A stretch of 64,000 bases of DNA from Sinomonas notoginsengisoli (GTDB lineage: Bacteria > Actinomycetota > Actinomycetes > Actinomycetales > Micrococcaceae), in NCBI RefSeq assembly GCF_021554725.1, contig NZ_JAIZDP010000010.1, positions 1-64,000 of the forward strand, written 5' to 3'. Positions 46,242 to 53,850 of this stretch are shown in pieces. Position numbers and translations under genes: made by a program. How positions within the stretch are numbered: position 1 is the stretch's first letter; the number at the start of each line of letters is the position of its first letter. The notes beneath the pieces are model-generated. The model did not search any database and was not told the origin of the DNA. It saw nothing but the letters and a program-made list of their open reading frames with translations.

Positions 46242-46517
46242 TCAGTCTTTGTTCTCGTCCCGTTCCCCGCGCAGCACCTTAAGTCTCAACGCCCATATCC
46301 CCACCATTGCGAGCACCACTGCGAGCAGGCCGAGCGCCCATCCGAGCGCGAATTGTCCGGTGACCTCGAGCCAGACTGTGAGGCCCAGAAGGATGAGACC
46401 CCAGAAGGCCAAGAAGCCCATGAAGATCTCGAACTGCTCGACTACCGCCTTCCGATGCCGGGAGGAGCGGCGGTAGGCCGCCCCTCCCACGGACATCGGA
46501 TCCTTCGGATTGATCAT
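46242..46517 (-). CDS. Small two-span membrane protein in the importer operon
   Basis: A 91-residue protein that overlaps the upstream permease stop by four bases (ATGA). After a basic start (INPKDPMSVGGAAYRRSSRHRK) it has two hydrophobic spans, IFMGFLAFWGLILLGLTVWL and ALGWALGLLAVVLAMVGIWAL, then a charged end. I do not know the family. Tight coupling to the importer suggests an accessory role, for instance in assembly or stability of the permease. Confidence 0.72.
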   Translation of the reverse strand: MINPKDPMSVGGAAYRRSSRHRKAVVEQFEIFMGFLAFWGLILLGLTVWLEVTGQFALGWALGLLAVVLAMVGIWALRLKVLRGERDENKD

Positions 46518-47395
46518 TTGACCGCGCCGGCGGTGAGGCCCGCGACGATCTTGCGCTGGAACACCAGGACGAGGATCACCAACGGGACGGTGACGATCGT
46601 TCCGGCTGCCATGACGGCGGTGTACGGCTCCTGGTGCGGCTGGGCGCCCGCGAAGAACGCGATCGCCACGGTCACCGTACGCGTCGCGTCCGAGGACAGC
46701 TGGCTCGCGATCAGGAACTCGTTCCAGGCCGAGATGAAGGCGAGGATCGCCGTCGTGAACGTGGCCGGTGCGGCGAGCGGGAGGATCACCTTCCGGAACG
46801 CCTGGCCCTGGGTGCAGCCGTCGATGCGCGCGGATTCCTCGAGCTCCCACGGCATCTCGCGGAAGAAGGAGGTCAGGGTGTACACCGTCAGCGGAAGCAC
46901 GAACGAGATGTTCGGGATGATGAGCGCCTGGTAGCTGCCCATCCAGCCGATGTTCGTGAACAGCTGGAACAGCGGCGTCACGATCGCGACGCCCGGGAAC
47001 ATCGAGGCGCCGAGGATGAAGCCCATGACCGCGAACTTGAACCGGAAGTTCAGCCGCGCGAGCGCGTAGGCGGCGAAGACGCCGACCACGAGGGCGACAA
47101 TCGTGGTCACGCCCGCGACGAGCAGGCTGTTGAGGAGGTTCCGGCCGAAGTGGTTGCCGCGGTTCTCATCGAACACCGTCGCGAAGTTGTCCCATGTGAC
47201 ATGCGTGGGCCAGAACGACGGGTCGAACGTGAAGGCGGTGTCCCGGAAGGCCGTGACGATCATCCAGTAGGCCGGCAGGAGGCACCAGACGAGGATGATC
47301 GCCGCGGAGATATAGGTGCGGACCTGCCCCCAGTCAAACTTGCGACGGCGCTCGGACACTGTCGCCGTGCGCGGGAGTGTGGCGGTGGCGGCCAT
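46514..47395 (-). CDS. Trehalose-type ABC transporter permease (SugB/MalG-like)
   Basis: A 293-residue CUT1 permease with six spans. The coupling loop is EESARIDGCTQGQAFRK and the end reads RKIVAGLTAGAVK. It works with the following MalF-type protein; the pair resembles SugA-SugB of the LpqY importer. The start lies one base after the partner's stop. Confidence 0.86.
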   Translation of the reverse strand: MAATATLPRTATVSERRRKFDWGQVRTYISAAIILVWCLLPAYWMIVTAFRDTAFTFDPSFWPTHVTWDNFATVFDENRGNHFGRNLLNSLLVAGVTTIVALVVGVFAAYALARLNFRFKFAVMGFILGASMFPGVAIVTPLFQLFTNIGWMGSYQALIIPNISFVLPLTVYTLTSFFREMPWELEESARIDGCTQGQAFRKVILPLAAPATFTTAILAFISAWNEFLIASQLSSDATRTVTVAIAFFAGAQPHQEPYTAVMAAGTIVTVPLVILVLVFQRKIVAGLTAGAVK

Positions 47396-47396
47396 G

Positions 47397-48404
47397 TCAC
47401 TTCCTTCCCGACGAGGTGGCTGCCACGGCGTTCGCGCCGAGGAAGCGGACGAAGATGAACGCCACGATGAAGATCACGATGAAGGTGATCGTCGAGAGCG
47501 CGGCGGCGCTGTTGAAGCCTTGGCGGATCTGGTCGACCACGAGGATCGAGAGTGTCGAGGTGTTGTTGGCGCCCTGCGTCATGATGTACGGCAGGTCGAA
47601 CATGCGCAGCGCGTCGAGGGCGCGGAACAGGATCGCCACCATGAGTGCCGGCTTGACCAGCGGGAGCGTGATCTGCGTGAATCGCTGCCACGCATTGGCA
47701 CCGTCCACCTTCGCGGCCTCATAGACCTCGTCCGGGATGAGCTGCAGACCCGCGAGGATCAGGAGGGCCATGAACGGCGTGGTCTTCCAGACGTCCGAGA
47801 TGATGATCGCCCACTTGGCTGGCCATTCAGAACCGGTCCAGAGGATCTGGGTGCCGAAGACCTTGTTGGCGATGCCGTCGAAGGCGAAGATGAAGAACCA
47901 CAGCTTCGCTGTCACTGCAGTCGGGATGGCCCACGGCACGAGGACGGCGGCGCGGACCGCACTACGCCCGCGGAAGGAGCGCGCCATGATGACGGCCATC
48001 CAGAATCCGATCACGGTCTCGAGGACCACGGTGACGATCGCGAAGAAGAAGGTCGTGCTCATCGAGTTCCAGAACTGGGCGCCGAGAGTTCCCGCTGGGC
48101 AGGCCTGGCCGCCGCACTGCTGGAGGAGCCAATTGGTGTAGTTGTCGACACCGGCGGGACCGCCGGCCTCGAAGAGTCCTGTGCTCGCGTTGAGGGTCTC
48201 GTCCTTCTGGAAGGACATGATGATGGCGTTGACCACCGGGTAGATGATCACAATCGCCAGGAGGATAAGCGTCGGCAGCAGGAGCGTATAGGCCCAGCGC
48301 CCCTGCGTGACCAGCTTGCGGTCGGCGCTCTCCCGCTTGGGCATGTGGTGCACCGTCGTCGGTGCGGTCTGCTCTGTGGAGCGTGAAGGGACCTCAGTGG
48401 ACAT
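47397..48404 (-). CDS. Trehalose-type ABC transporter permease (SugA/MalF-like)
   Basis: A 335-residue CUT1 permease with an extracellular loop after span 1 containing two cysteines (LQQCGGQACPAGTLG). The coupling loop is DEVYEAAKVDGANAWQRF, and ALDALRMFDLPYIMTQGANNTST is close to SugA-like trehalose permeases. It follows the binding-protein gene after a 96-base gap with a strong stem-loop. Confidence 0.86.
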   Translation of the reverse strand: MSTEVPSRSTEQTAPTTVHHMPKRESADRKLVTQGRWAYTLLLPTLILLAIVIIYPVVNAIIMSFQKDETLNASTGLFEAGGPAGVDNYTNWLLQQCGGQACPAGTLGAQFWNSMSTTFFFAIVTVVLETVIGFWMAVIMARSFRGRSAVRAAVLVPWAIPTAVTAKLWFFIFAFDGIANKVFGTQILWTGSEWPAKWAIIISDVWKTTPFMALLILAGLQLIPDEVYEAAKVDGANAWQRFTQITLPLVKPALMVAILFRALDALRMFDLPYIMTQGANNTSTLSILVVDQIRQGFNSAAALSTITFIVIFIVAFIFVRFLGANAVAATSSGRK

Positions 48405-48458
48405 GATGACTCCTGTTCTCCCCTGTCCGGAGGGATTTCTCCCCTATGGGGAGGGAAG

Positions 48459-48495
48459 GGGATGGCCCGGCGCCGCGGGGACGCCAGGCCATCCC
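48459..48495 (-). terminator. Intercistronic stem-loop between binding protein and permeases
   Basis: GGGATGGCC (48459-48467) pairs with GGCCATCCC (48487-48495), enclosing further G:C-rich self-pairing. It starts six bases after the binding-protein stop. Such hairpins usually stabilise the upstream message or partly terminate, giving more binding protein than permease. CTCCCCTATGGGGAG (48439-48453) forms a second small hairpin. Confidence 0.55.
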
Positions 48496-48500
48496 GAGGG

Positions 48501-49796
48501 CTACTTGGCCGCGGAGATGGCCGACTGCATGTCGCTCAGGGCCTGGTCCACGGACTTCTCGCCCTTGAGGGCCGAGTAGGAGTTGTCCTGGATGGCCTTC
48601 GTGACAGCCGGGTAGAACGGGCTGACCGGGCGCGGGACCGCGTTCTGGATCGACGTCAGCAGGGTCGGCAGGTATGGGAGCTTGCTCGTGAGCGCTGAAT
48701 CCGAGTAGAGGTTCGAGAGCACCGGAGCCAGCGAGCCCTGGAGCGCGAACGCCTTCTGCTGCTCAGCGCTGGTCATGAACTTCAGGAAGTCCAAGGCCGT
48801 CGCCTTGTTCTTGGAGTAGACGCTCACGGCGGCGTTGTGGCCACCGAGCGACGAGGCACCGGGGCCGTCCTTGCCCGGAAGCGGGGCGACGCCGAACTTG
48901 TCCGCAACCTTGGACGAGCCATCAGTCTTGGACGCGATGTTGTACACGTAGGGCCAGTTGCGGAGGAAGAGGAGCTTGCCGTCCTGGAAGGCGGTACGGC
49001 TGTCTTCTTCCTTGTAGGTGATAGCCTCCGGCGCGATATTGCCGCTCTTGAAGGCCTCCACGAGCTTGTTCAGGCCCGCCTTGGACTCGGGCGAGTTCAC
49101 GGTGGCCTTGCCCGAATCATCGACGACCTTGCCGCCCCACGTGTTGATGGCCTCAGAGGCGTTGACCGTCAGGCCCTCGTACTTCTGGAACTGGCCTGCG
49201 TAGCAGCCCATATTGTTCTTCTTCGCGGTCGAGCACATGCCCATCATCTCGTCCCACGTCTTGGGCGGAGTGGGCACCAGATCCTTGCGGTAGTAAAGCA
49301 GACCACCGTCAGAGGACTGGGGGGCTGCGTAGAGCGTGCCACCGTAGGTGGCAGTCTTGACCGTCGCGGGCAGCATCCCGTTCGTGTCGATGGTCATCTT
49401 GTCCTTGAGGGGCTGAAGCCAGCCCTTGGCCGCGAACTCGGCCGTCCAGACGACGTCGACGTCGACCACGTCGTAGTTAGCGTCCTTCGCCTGGAAGTGC
49501 TGGACGAGGTCGTCGTGCTGCTGGTCGGCGGAGTCCGACTGCTCCTTGAACGTGACCTTCTCATTCGGATGGGAGGAGTTCCACTTGTCGACCATCGGCT
49601 GGACGACGTTGGAGTTGTCCTTGCCCTGAACGTAGGTGATCGGTCCGCGGCCGTCGACGTTGCTGCCCGCGTCCCCTCCGCCAGCGCTTCCCCCGCCCCC
49701 TCCACTGGACCCGCCGCTGCAGGCCGAGAGTGCCAGGGCTAGGACGCTAGCCACCGCGAGAGGAGAGGAATACCTGGAGAACTTGCGGTTTCTCAT
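48501..49796 (-). CDS. LpqY/ThuE-like sugar-binding lipoprotein
   Basis: A 431-residue CUT1 binding protein. The lipobox is LALSACSG, followed by a long Gly/Ser linker. GKDNSNVVQPMVDKWN, DANYDVVDVDVVWTAEFAAKGWLQPL and APQSSDGGLLYYRKDLV are close to trehalose-binding LpqY/ThuE proteins. It leads the operon and is the first gene after a LacI-type operator. Trehalose is the most likely sugar, but maltose-like oligosaccharides are possible. Confidence 0.85.
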   Translation of the reverse strand: MRNRKFSRYSSPLAVASVLALALSACSGGSSGGGGGSAGGGDAGSNVDGRGPITYVQGKDNSNVVQPMVDKWNSSHPNEKVTFKEQSDSADQQHDDLVQHFQAKDANYDVVDVDVVWTAEFAAKGWLQPLKDKMTIDTNGMLPATVKTATYGGTLYAAPQSSDGGLLYYRKDLVPTPPKTWDEMMGMCSTAKKNNMGCYAGQFQKYEGLTVNASEAINTWGGKVVDDSGKATVNSPESKAGLNKLVEAFKSGNIAPEAITYKEEDSRTAFQDGKLLFLRNWPYVYNIASKTDGSSKVADKFGVAPLPGKDGPGASSLGGHNAAVSVYSKNKATALDFLKFMTSAEQQKAFALQGSLAPVLSNLYSDSALTSKLPYLPTLLTSIQNAVPRPVSPFYPAVTKAIQDNSYSALKGEKSVDQALSDMQSAISAAK

Positions 49797-49908
49797 GCTC
49801 GACTCCTGTATCGGTCGAGGAGGCATGCTCGGCCGGATCCACCCGGTGCCGCATTGCCGCCCCAATGTTGTGTGGTGGACCTCACACTAGGTGCGGGGTT
49901 GCTCGGAG

Positions 49909-49922
49909 TGCAAGCGCTTACG
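49909..49922. promoter_or_regulatory. Candidate LacI operator of the trehalose-type operon
   Basis: TGCAAGCGCTTACG (49909-49922) centres on the palindrome AAGCGCTT, the classic LacI/CcpA shape with central CG. It is 113-126 bases upstream of the binding-protein start and differs clearly from the glucuronate-cluster palindrome, in line with a separate LacI regulator. Confidence 0.6.
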
Positions 49923-50042
49923 CAGATCGTTTCCTCCCCGTGACCTTCTCCCCAGCACCCGGTACCAGGGCACCAGAATCCACGTGCAGGGCACCCCCCA
50001 AGAGGAGCACCCTGCAGCATGCTCTGAGCCGAGACAGACCGA

Positions 50043-50299
50043 CTACTCCGGCTTGTCCCCCGTGAAGATCTCGGTGATCTTGCCGCCGAGGCCCTTGACG
50101 TTCTCGGTCACGTCCTCGACGAGGTCCTTAGCGTGCTGGCCGACGTCACCCGAGAAGAACTCCTTGACGTTCTCGGCAGCACCCGAGGCGAAGTCCTTAC
50201 GTTCTCGGCAGCCTCCGCTGCGAACTCCTTGCCCTTGTCCATCGCGGCGCCGAAGCCGTCCTTCGCACCGTCGGCGGCGCCGTTGTTGCCCTCGCTCAT
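50043..50299 (-). pseudogene. Small helical repeat protein gene with single-base frameshift
   Basis: The frame starts MSEGNNGAADGAKDGFGAAM with a short AENV repeat, then shifts. Reading on with one added base at 50198/50199 gives KDFASGAAENVKEFFSGDVGQHAKDL and an ordered end GKITEIFTGDKPE, total 85 residues. The shift site reads TCCTTACGTTCTCGGC on the plus strand, whereas the second copy of the same repeat (50161-50176) reads TCCTTGACGTTCTCGGC, so exactly one base is missing. Without correction the product ends after 63 residues with an odd Ser/Arg tail. It may be a recent mutation, a phase-variable site or a sequence error. The product resembles small stress-induced helical proteins; family not identified. 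Confidence 0.65.
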
Positions 50300-50405
50300 T
50301 CCTCTACCTCCTGTCCTGGCCGGTCAGGGCCGCACTGGGGTGGGCGAGAATGCTCCCCATGCACTCAACGTAGGCGGCTGCCCAGGTTGGTTCAAGGTGG
50401 CCGAG

Positions 50406-51050
50406 TCAGCGGACGCGCTCGGCCCGGCTGAACCTTGCACGTGCACCCGAGGTGATGTGCACAAGCACGGGTGCCGAGAAGCCCATGACGAGTTCAAGTC
50501 CGCTGACTATCCGCTCGACGTCCGCGGCGATGGCGCCGGGATCGGCGCCCTGACGCGCCACCAGCCTCACCCGCAGGGACGTCCGTCCCTCGAAATCCAG
50601 CGCGACAACGCTGCTGCCGAGCACGTCCTTGCGTGGCGCGAGAGCCGTTCGGACAGCCTGTTCGACTGCTGCAGCGGCGATGCTCACCCGCCCCGGCGCC
50701 TCGCCGAGGGTGAACTCCCCGCCCGGCCCGGCACCGCCGTCCGGACCGGTCGAGGCTACGAGGTCCCGGCGGCCTTTCCCCTGCTGCGCGACCCACCAGA
50801 CCATGAGGAGCTCGATGACGATGGCGGCGAGCGTCAGGAGCAGCCACAGCCAGGACACCCTCGTTCCGGCAACCCGGGACCCCTCGAACACCGTGCCCAC
50901 CGCTTCCGCGGCGGAGGGCGCCCATCCATGCCACCACACGGCGATGAAGGGGATGGTTGCCAGCAGTACGAGCAGGGCGCCCGCCATCAGGACGGCGAGC
51001 CCGAAAAGGAAGATGAGAACTCGGTTGAGCGCCCGCGGGGTGCCATTCAC
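50406..51050 (-). CDS. amaP: AmaP-like alkaline shock membrane anchor protein
   Basis: A 214-residue protein with two N-terminal spans (RVLIFLFGLAVLMAGALLVLL and WLWLLLTLAAIVIELLMVWWV) separated by a 45-residue loop with HGWAPSAAEAVGTVFEGSR, then a cytoplasmic domain (RVSIAAAAVEQAVRTAL, SLRVRLVARQGADPGAIAADVERIV). This is the AmaP arrangement, which in Gram-positives anchors Asp23 to the membrane. GTG start, four-base overlap with the preceding gene. Last gene of the five-gene operon. Confidence 0.82.
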   Translation of the reverse strand: MNGTPRALNRVLIFLFGLAVLMAGALLVLLATIPFIAVWWHGWAPSAAEAVGTVFEGSRVAGTRVSWLWLLLTLAAIVIELLMVWWVAQQGKGRRDLVASTGPDGGAGPGGEFTLGEAPGRVSIAAAAVEQAVRTALAPRKDVLGSSVVALDFEGRTSLRVRLVARQGADPGAIAADVERIVSGLELVMGFSAPVLVHITSGARARFSRAERVR

Positions 51051-51673
51051 GCCCCGACCACCCCCGCTCCCTCGACACGCACGCGCAGCTGCGGATACGG
51101 CGCCGGTCGCAGCCGCATGAGTTCGTCCTCGGTGGCCGTCAGCACATCCTCGGCCCGGACGGGGATGCCCGACGTGGGCCGGACAATGACGATCGCCTCG
51201 CGCTCGGTGATCACCACGGTGACCTGCTCCGGGCGCACGAGTGCCGCTGCGCGCGCCCGGCGGGCGAGCGTGGAGGCGAGCACCTCGTCGTCGACCACGA
51301 CGGCGATCCGACGGCCGGGCAGCGATCGCCTCCCCCGCCGTCCTGGTGTGAGCGCAAGGACGACCAGGAAGAGGCCCACCATGGCGATCACGCCGCCGAT
51401 GAGCCCAAGCAGACCGCGGTTGACTCCCTCGGGCAGGCCCGCCACTCTTCGGGCGGCGGTTTCGGGGTCGACGAGCCACGCTGGCTGGCCGAACGCCTGG
51501 AGCGTGGATTCCAGGAGCACGTACGCACATCCGATGGCCACGGCAAGGGCGACGAGACCCGCCACGTAGGCACGCGAGGAACTCGTCTCGCGGCGCACGG
51601 CAGATTCGAGTCCGTGCTCGGATGCGCCCGGCCTGATGGCACCTGGGACCTGGGTTGCGGACCTCTCAGCCAC
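51047..51673 (-). CDS. DUF6286-type membrane protein
   Basis: A 208-residue protein with two spans (AYVAGLVALAVAIGCAYVLL and GLLGLIGGVIAMVGLFLVVLAL) separated by a short loop with ESTLQAFGQPAWLVDPETAARRVA, then a cytoplasmic region including SLPGRRIAVVVDDEVLAST and VTVVITEREAIVIVRP. This is the DUF6286 pattern that accompanies Asp23 and AmaP in actinobacteria. GTG start with GGGGGAG seven bases upstream, although it overlaps the previous gene by eight bases. Likely a membrane partner in the envelope-stress complex. Confidence 0.75.
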   Translation of the reverse strand: MAERSATQVPGAIRPGASEHGLESAVRRETSSSRAYVAGLVALAVAIGCAYVLLESTLQAFGQPAWLVDPETAARRVAGLPEGVNRGLLGLIGGVIAMVGLFLVVLALTPGRRGRRSLPGRRIAVVVDDEVLASTLARRARAAALVRPEQVTVVITEREAIVIVRPTSGIPVRAEDVLTATEDELMRLRPAPYPQLRVRVEGAGVVGA

Positions 51674-52115
51674 GGCCTGGCTCCCCCGCCGGTGCGAACG
51701 CCGCGATGGGGCGTCCGACCCGAACCCCGGAGATACGGAGGTCCACTCGCGAGAGCGTCGCCCCACTGAGTCTCGAGACGGACTCGAGGATGCGCCCTTT
51801 GGCTGACGCCGAGCGTTCCCACACGCTCCCACCCCACACGTGGAGATCGTCGGGCCCCACCACATCTGCCAGCGGCGGAATGGCAACGGGCGCCGTGAGG
51901 CGGAGGGCGAGCAGGCCGGCGTCGTCCGTCCAGTCCGCCCGAACGTCCGAGGGCCGGACGCCCAACTCAACCGCGGCAGCAACCTTGGCGAGGATGGTCA
52001 GCGCCTCCGTGCTCACGCGGTTGAGCCCCGCGTGCATTCGCTCTGCTCGAGGCTCGTGCGACGGCGGTGGGGGAACCGAGTGCGGGTCGCCTTCGGGGCC
52101 GGGGAGCGAGTTCAC
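51666..52115 (-). CDS. Asp23-like domain protein, unassigned
   Basis: A 149-residue soluble protein in the middle of the operon. After a Pro-rich N-terminus it has helix-rich ALTILAKVAAAVELGVRPSDV, then alternating strands (AGLLALRLTAPVAIP, LSRVDLRISGVRV) that suggest an Asp23/Gls24-like fold. I cannot name the family with confidence. GTG start overlaps the small membrane gene's stop by four bases and no ribosome site is present, so translation is coupled. Confidence 0.65.
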   Translation of the reverse strand: MNSLPGPEGDPHSVPPPPSHEPRAERMHAGLNRVSTEALTILAKVAAAVELGVRPSDVRADWTDDAGLLALRLTAPVAIPPLADVVGPDDLHVWGGSVWERSASAKGRILESVSRLSGATLSRVDLRISGVRVGRPIAAFAPAGEPGRG

Positions 52116-52303
52116 GAGGAGGATCGCCGCCCGAGCAGAGCCTCCCAGACGCTCCGTAGATCGAGGCGCCCCTCGGCGGCACGGCCGAGGACTGCGCCGA
52201 CAAACATGAACACGAGGGACCCAAGGAAGCCCCACACACCGAACTGGAAGGACATGAACGCGAGGAACGCCCCCACACCGATGCCTACGACGACCAGATT
52301 CAC
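52112..52303 (-). CDS. Small membrane protein of the Asp23 operon
   Basis: A 63-residue protein with two spans, NLVVVGIGVGAFLAFMSFQF and GFLGSLVFMFVGAVLG, and a short charged cytoplasmic end (RAAEGRLDLRSVWEALLGRR). It overlaps both neighbours by four bases (GTG start). Actinobacterial Asp23 operons often contain a small membrane protein of this size; its role is not known. Confidence 0.75.
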   Translation of the reverse strand: MNLVVVGIGVGAFLAFMSFQFGVWGFLGSLVFMFVGAVLGRAAEGRLDLRSVWEALLGRRSSS

Positions 52304-52770
52304 TGCACCTCGATTCCGGGCTGCCTGACGCCCTGACGTGCCTCCCCGATGAAGACATCGGTGATCTCGACGTTGACTTCGATGACCGTCAGCCCGGTCA
52401 GCCCCTCGACCGCACGGTACACCGCCGCCCGGACTGCATCTGCCAGCTGCTGCAGTGGAACGCCGTACTCCGCCACGAGCGTGATGTCGACGGCGGCCTG
52501 CTCCTGCCCGACTTCTGCACGGACACCGGCGGCGTGGTCGCTCGGCGTCTGGACTACGGCATCGCGGATGGCCCCGAGCGCGCGGGACGGTGCCGTGCCG
52601 AGCGAGTGCACGCCGGGCACCTCGCGGGCTGCTGCGGCAGCGACCTTGGCAACGGCGGCCTCATGGACGACCGTCCGCCCGGTCGCCGCGGGATTCTCGG
52701 TGCCGCGCACTTGGGGGTATCCGGCGGCGTGCGCGGGCCCCTCCCCCATGGCGCCTGGTTGTTGGGTCAC
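52300..52770 (-). CDS. Asp23/Gls24 family envelope stress protein
   Basis: A 156-residue protein. The Asp23/Gls24 domain runs from TVVHEAAVAKVAAAAAREVPGVHSLG to AVYRAVEGLTGLTVIEVNVEITDVFI. In Gram-positive bacteria Asp23 gathers at the membrane, bound by AmaP, and mutants show cell-wall stress. The GTG at 52770 is chosen for its GGAAGGGG site; a GTG at 52797 is in frame but weaker. First gene of the operon, behind a tandem 15-base repeat. Confidence 0.85.
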   Translation of the reverse strand: MTQQPGAMGEGPAHAAGYPQVRGTENPAATGRTVVHEAAVAKVAAAAAREVPGVHSLGTAPSRALGAIRDAVVQTPSDHAAGVRAEVGQEQAAVDITLVAEYGVPLQQLADAVRAAVYRAVEGLTGLTVIEVNVEITDVFIGEARQGVRQPGIEVQ

Positions 52771-52801
52771 CGTGCCGTCCCCTTCCGCCTGCTGCACCTA
52801 C

Positions 52802-52832
52802 GGGCACCACATTAGTTGGGCACCACCTTAGT
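52802..52832. repeat. Tandem 15-base repeat upstream of the Asp23 operon
   Basis: GGGCACCACATTAGT (52802-52816) and GGGCACCACCTTAGT (52818-52832) differ at one base and are 16 bases apart. They lie 32-62 bases before the Asp23 start codon, in the promoter region, and may be binding sites for an activator. On the minus strand TAATGT could serve as a -10. Confidence 0.6.
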
Positions 52833-52941
52833 ACGGCCAACCGGCACTGGCCCGGCACGCGCGCCTGTGACAGCATGGCACACAAGAACTCTCACGGATG
52901 GGCCTGGCTGGGGAGCCTCGCACACAGTGAAGGGGAACATC

Positions 52942-53304
52942 GTGACCGTTCCAGCAGGTCCCATGGGAGAGGCATCCGCCGGAGGCGGTTGGCACGTCGG
53001 CCCGCTGCCGCCCGAGCCCGTCCCGCCCGAGGTCCTCGAACTCTTCGACGGGGAGCAGCTCCGTCTGCTCGAGGGATTCGTCCTCACCGCGCCGCTCGAC
53101 CGTCGCCCGGGAACCGTCAACGTGCTGCTCCGGAAGCCCCCGGCGCGTGGCCGTGAGGTGCTCGTGCTGTTGCGCGAGGCCAAAACGCCCGATCTGGTCG
53201 ATCCGGTCGACGCCGGCGGAGCGCTCCTCTTCAGCTTCGAAGCCGGAGCGCACGACGACGGCGCTCGCCTCCTGCTGCTGACCCTGCGGTCATGGTCTGC
53301 GTGA
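52942..53304 (+). CDS. Small protein of unknown function
   Basis: A 120-residue protein with GTG start and GAAGGGGA six bases upstream. The sequence (VPPEVLELFDGEQLRLLEGFVLTAP, VNVLLRKPPARGREVLVLLRE, ALLFSFEAGAHDDGARLLLL) looks like a compact alpha/beta domain without signals. I do not recognise it. It is divergent from the Asp23 operon, so it may be a stress-related neighbour, but that is only positional. Confidence 0.55.
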   Translation: MTVPAGPMGEASAGGGWHVGPLPPEPVPPEVLELFDGEQLRLLEGFVLTAPLDRRPGTVNVLLRKPPARGREVLVLLREAKTPDLVDPVDAGGALLFSFEAGAHDDGARLLLLTLRSWSA

Positions 53305-53373
53305 CGGACGAGCTCGAGCGGGAGGTTGGTTCACCGATCCTCGGGCTGCTCGCCGTCGCCGAGTCGGGCCGGC

Positions 53374-53850
53374 TCAACCCATCGAGAAGAGGTGAATGAC
53401 GACCCGGTCGGGGTACCGCTCGCCCCTGCCGACGAACAGGGTGCGGTTGACCCAATCCCAGGCCGGCGAGGAGGTCCGCAGGCGCACGGCGCAGCGGAAG
53501 TAGATCTCGGAAGGCGCCACTTCCTCGCCACGGACAAGGCGGGCCATGGCCTCAGGGCTCCCTGAGCGGAGGGCGGCGTTGTCCACCGAGATGATAGCGC
53601 CGTCCTCCGTCTCGATCGCATAGCGCGCCTCAAGTTAGCTGAGCTCGGGCGAGTGGAGGGTCTGGAAGTCCGCCCCGCCCGCCAGGATGCGGCCCGTGAG
53701 GCGCGGGCCGGTGACGGTTCCGCCTGTGATCCCGATGATCCGGCGGTGGCCTTCCGGAGTGGGCCCAACGTCGATCGGCTCCGCGATGAGCACCGAGAGG
53801 GTTCCGACGTATTCGAGGGCAGGCGCCTGTGGGACCGGATTCGAGGTCAT
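53374..53850 (-). pseudogene. DUF3237 family protein interrupted by in-frame stop
   Basis: A DUF3237/UPF0311 gene of 158 codons. The first part MTSNPVPQAPALEYVGTLSV to GGADFQTLHSPELS ends at a TAA (53634-53636), and the same frame continues without a break as LEARYAIETEDGAIISVDN to the true end PDRVVIHLFSMG at 53374. Both halves match the family in order, with normal spacing, so a single substitution seems to have created the stop. DUF3237 proteins are small beta-barrels of unknown function. The gene overlaps the hydrolase stop by four bases and is last in its operon. Confidence 0.75.
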
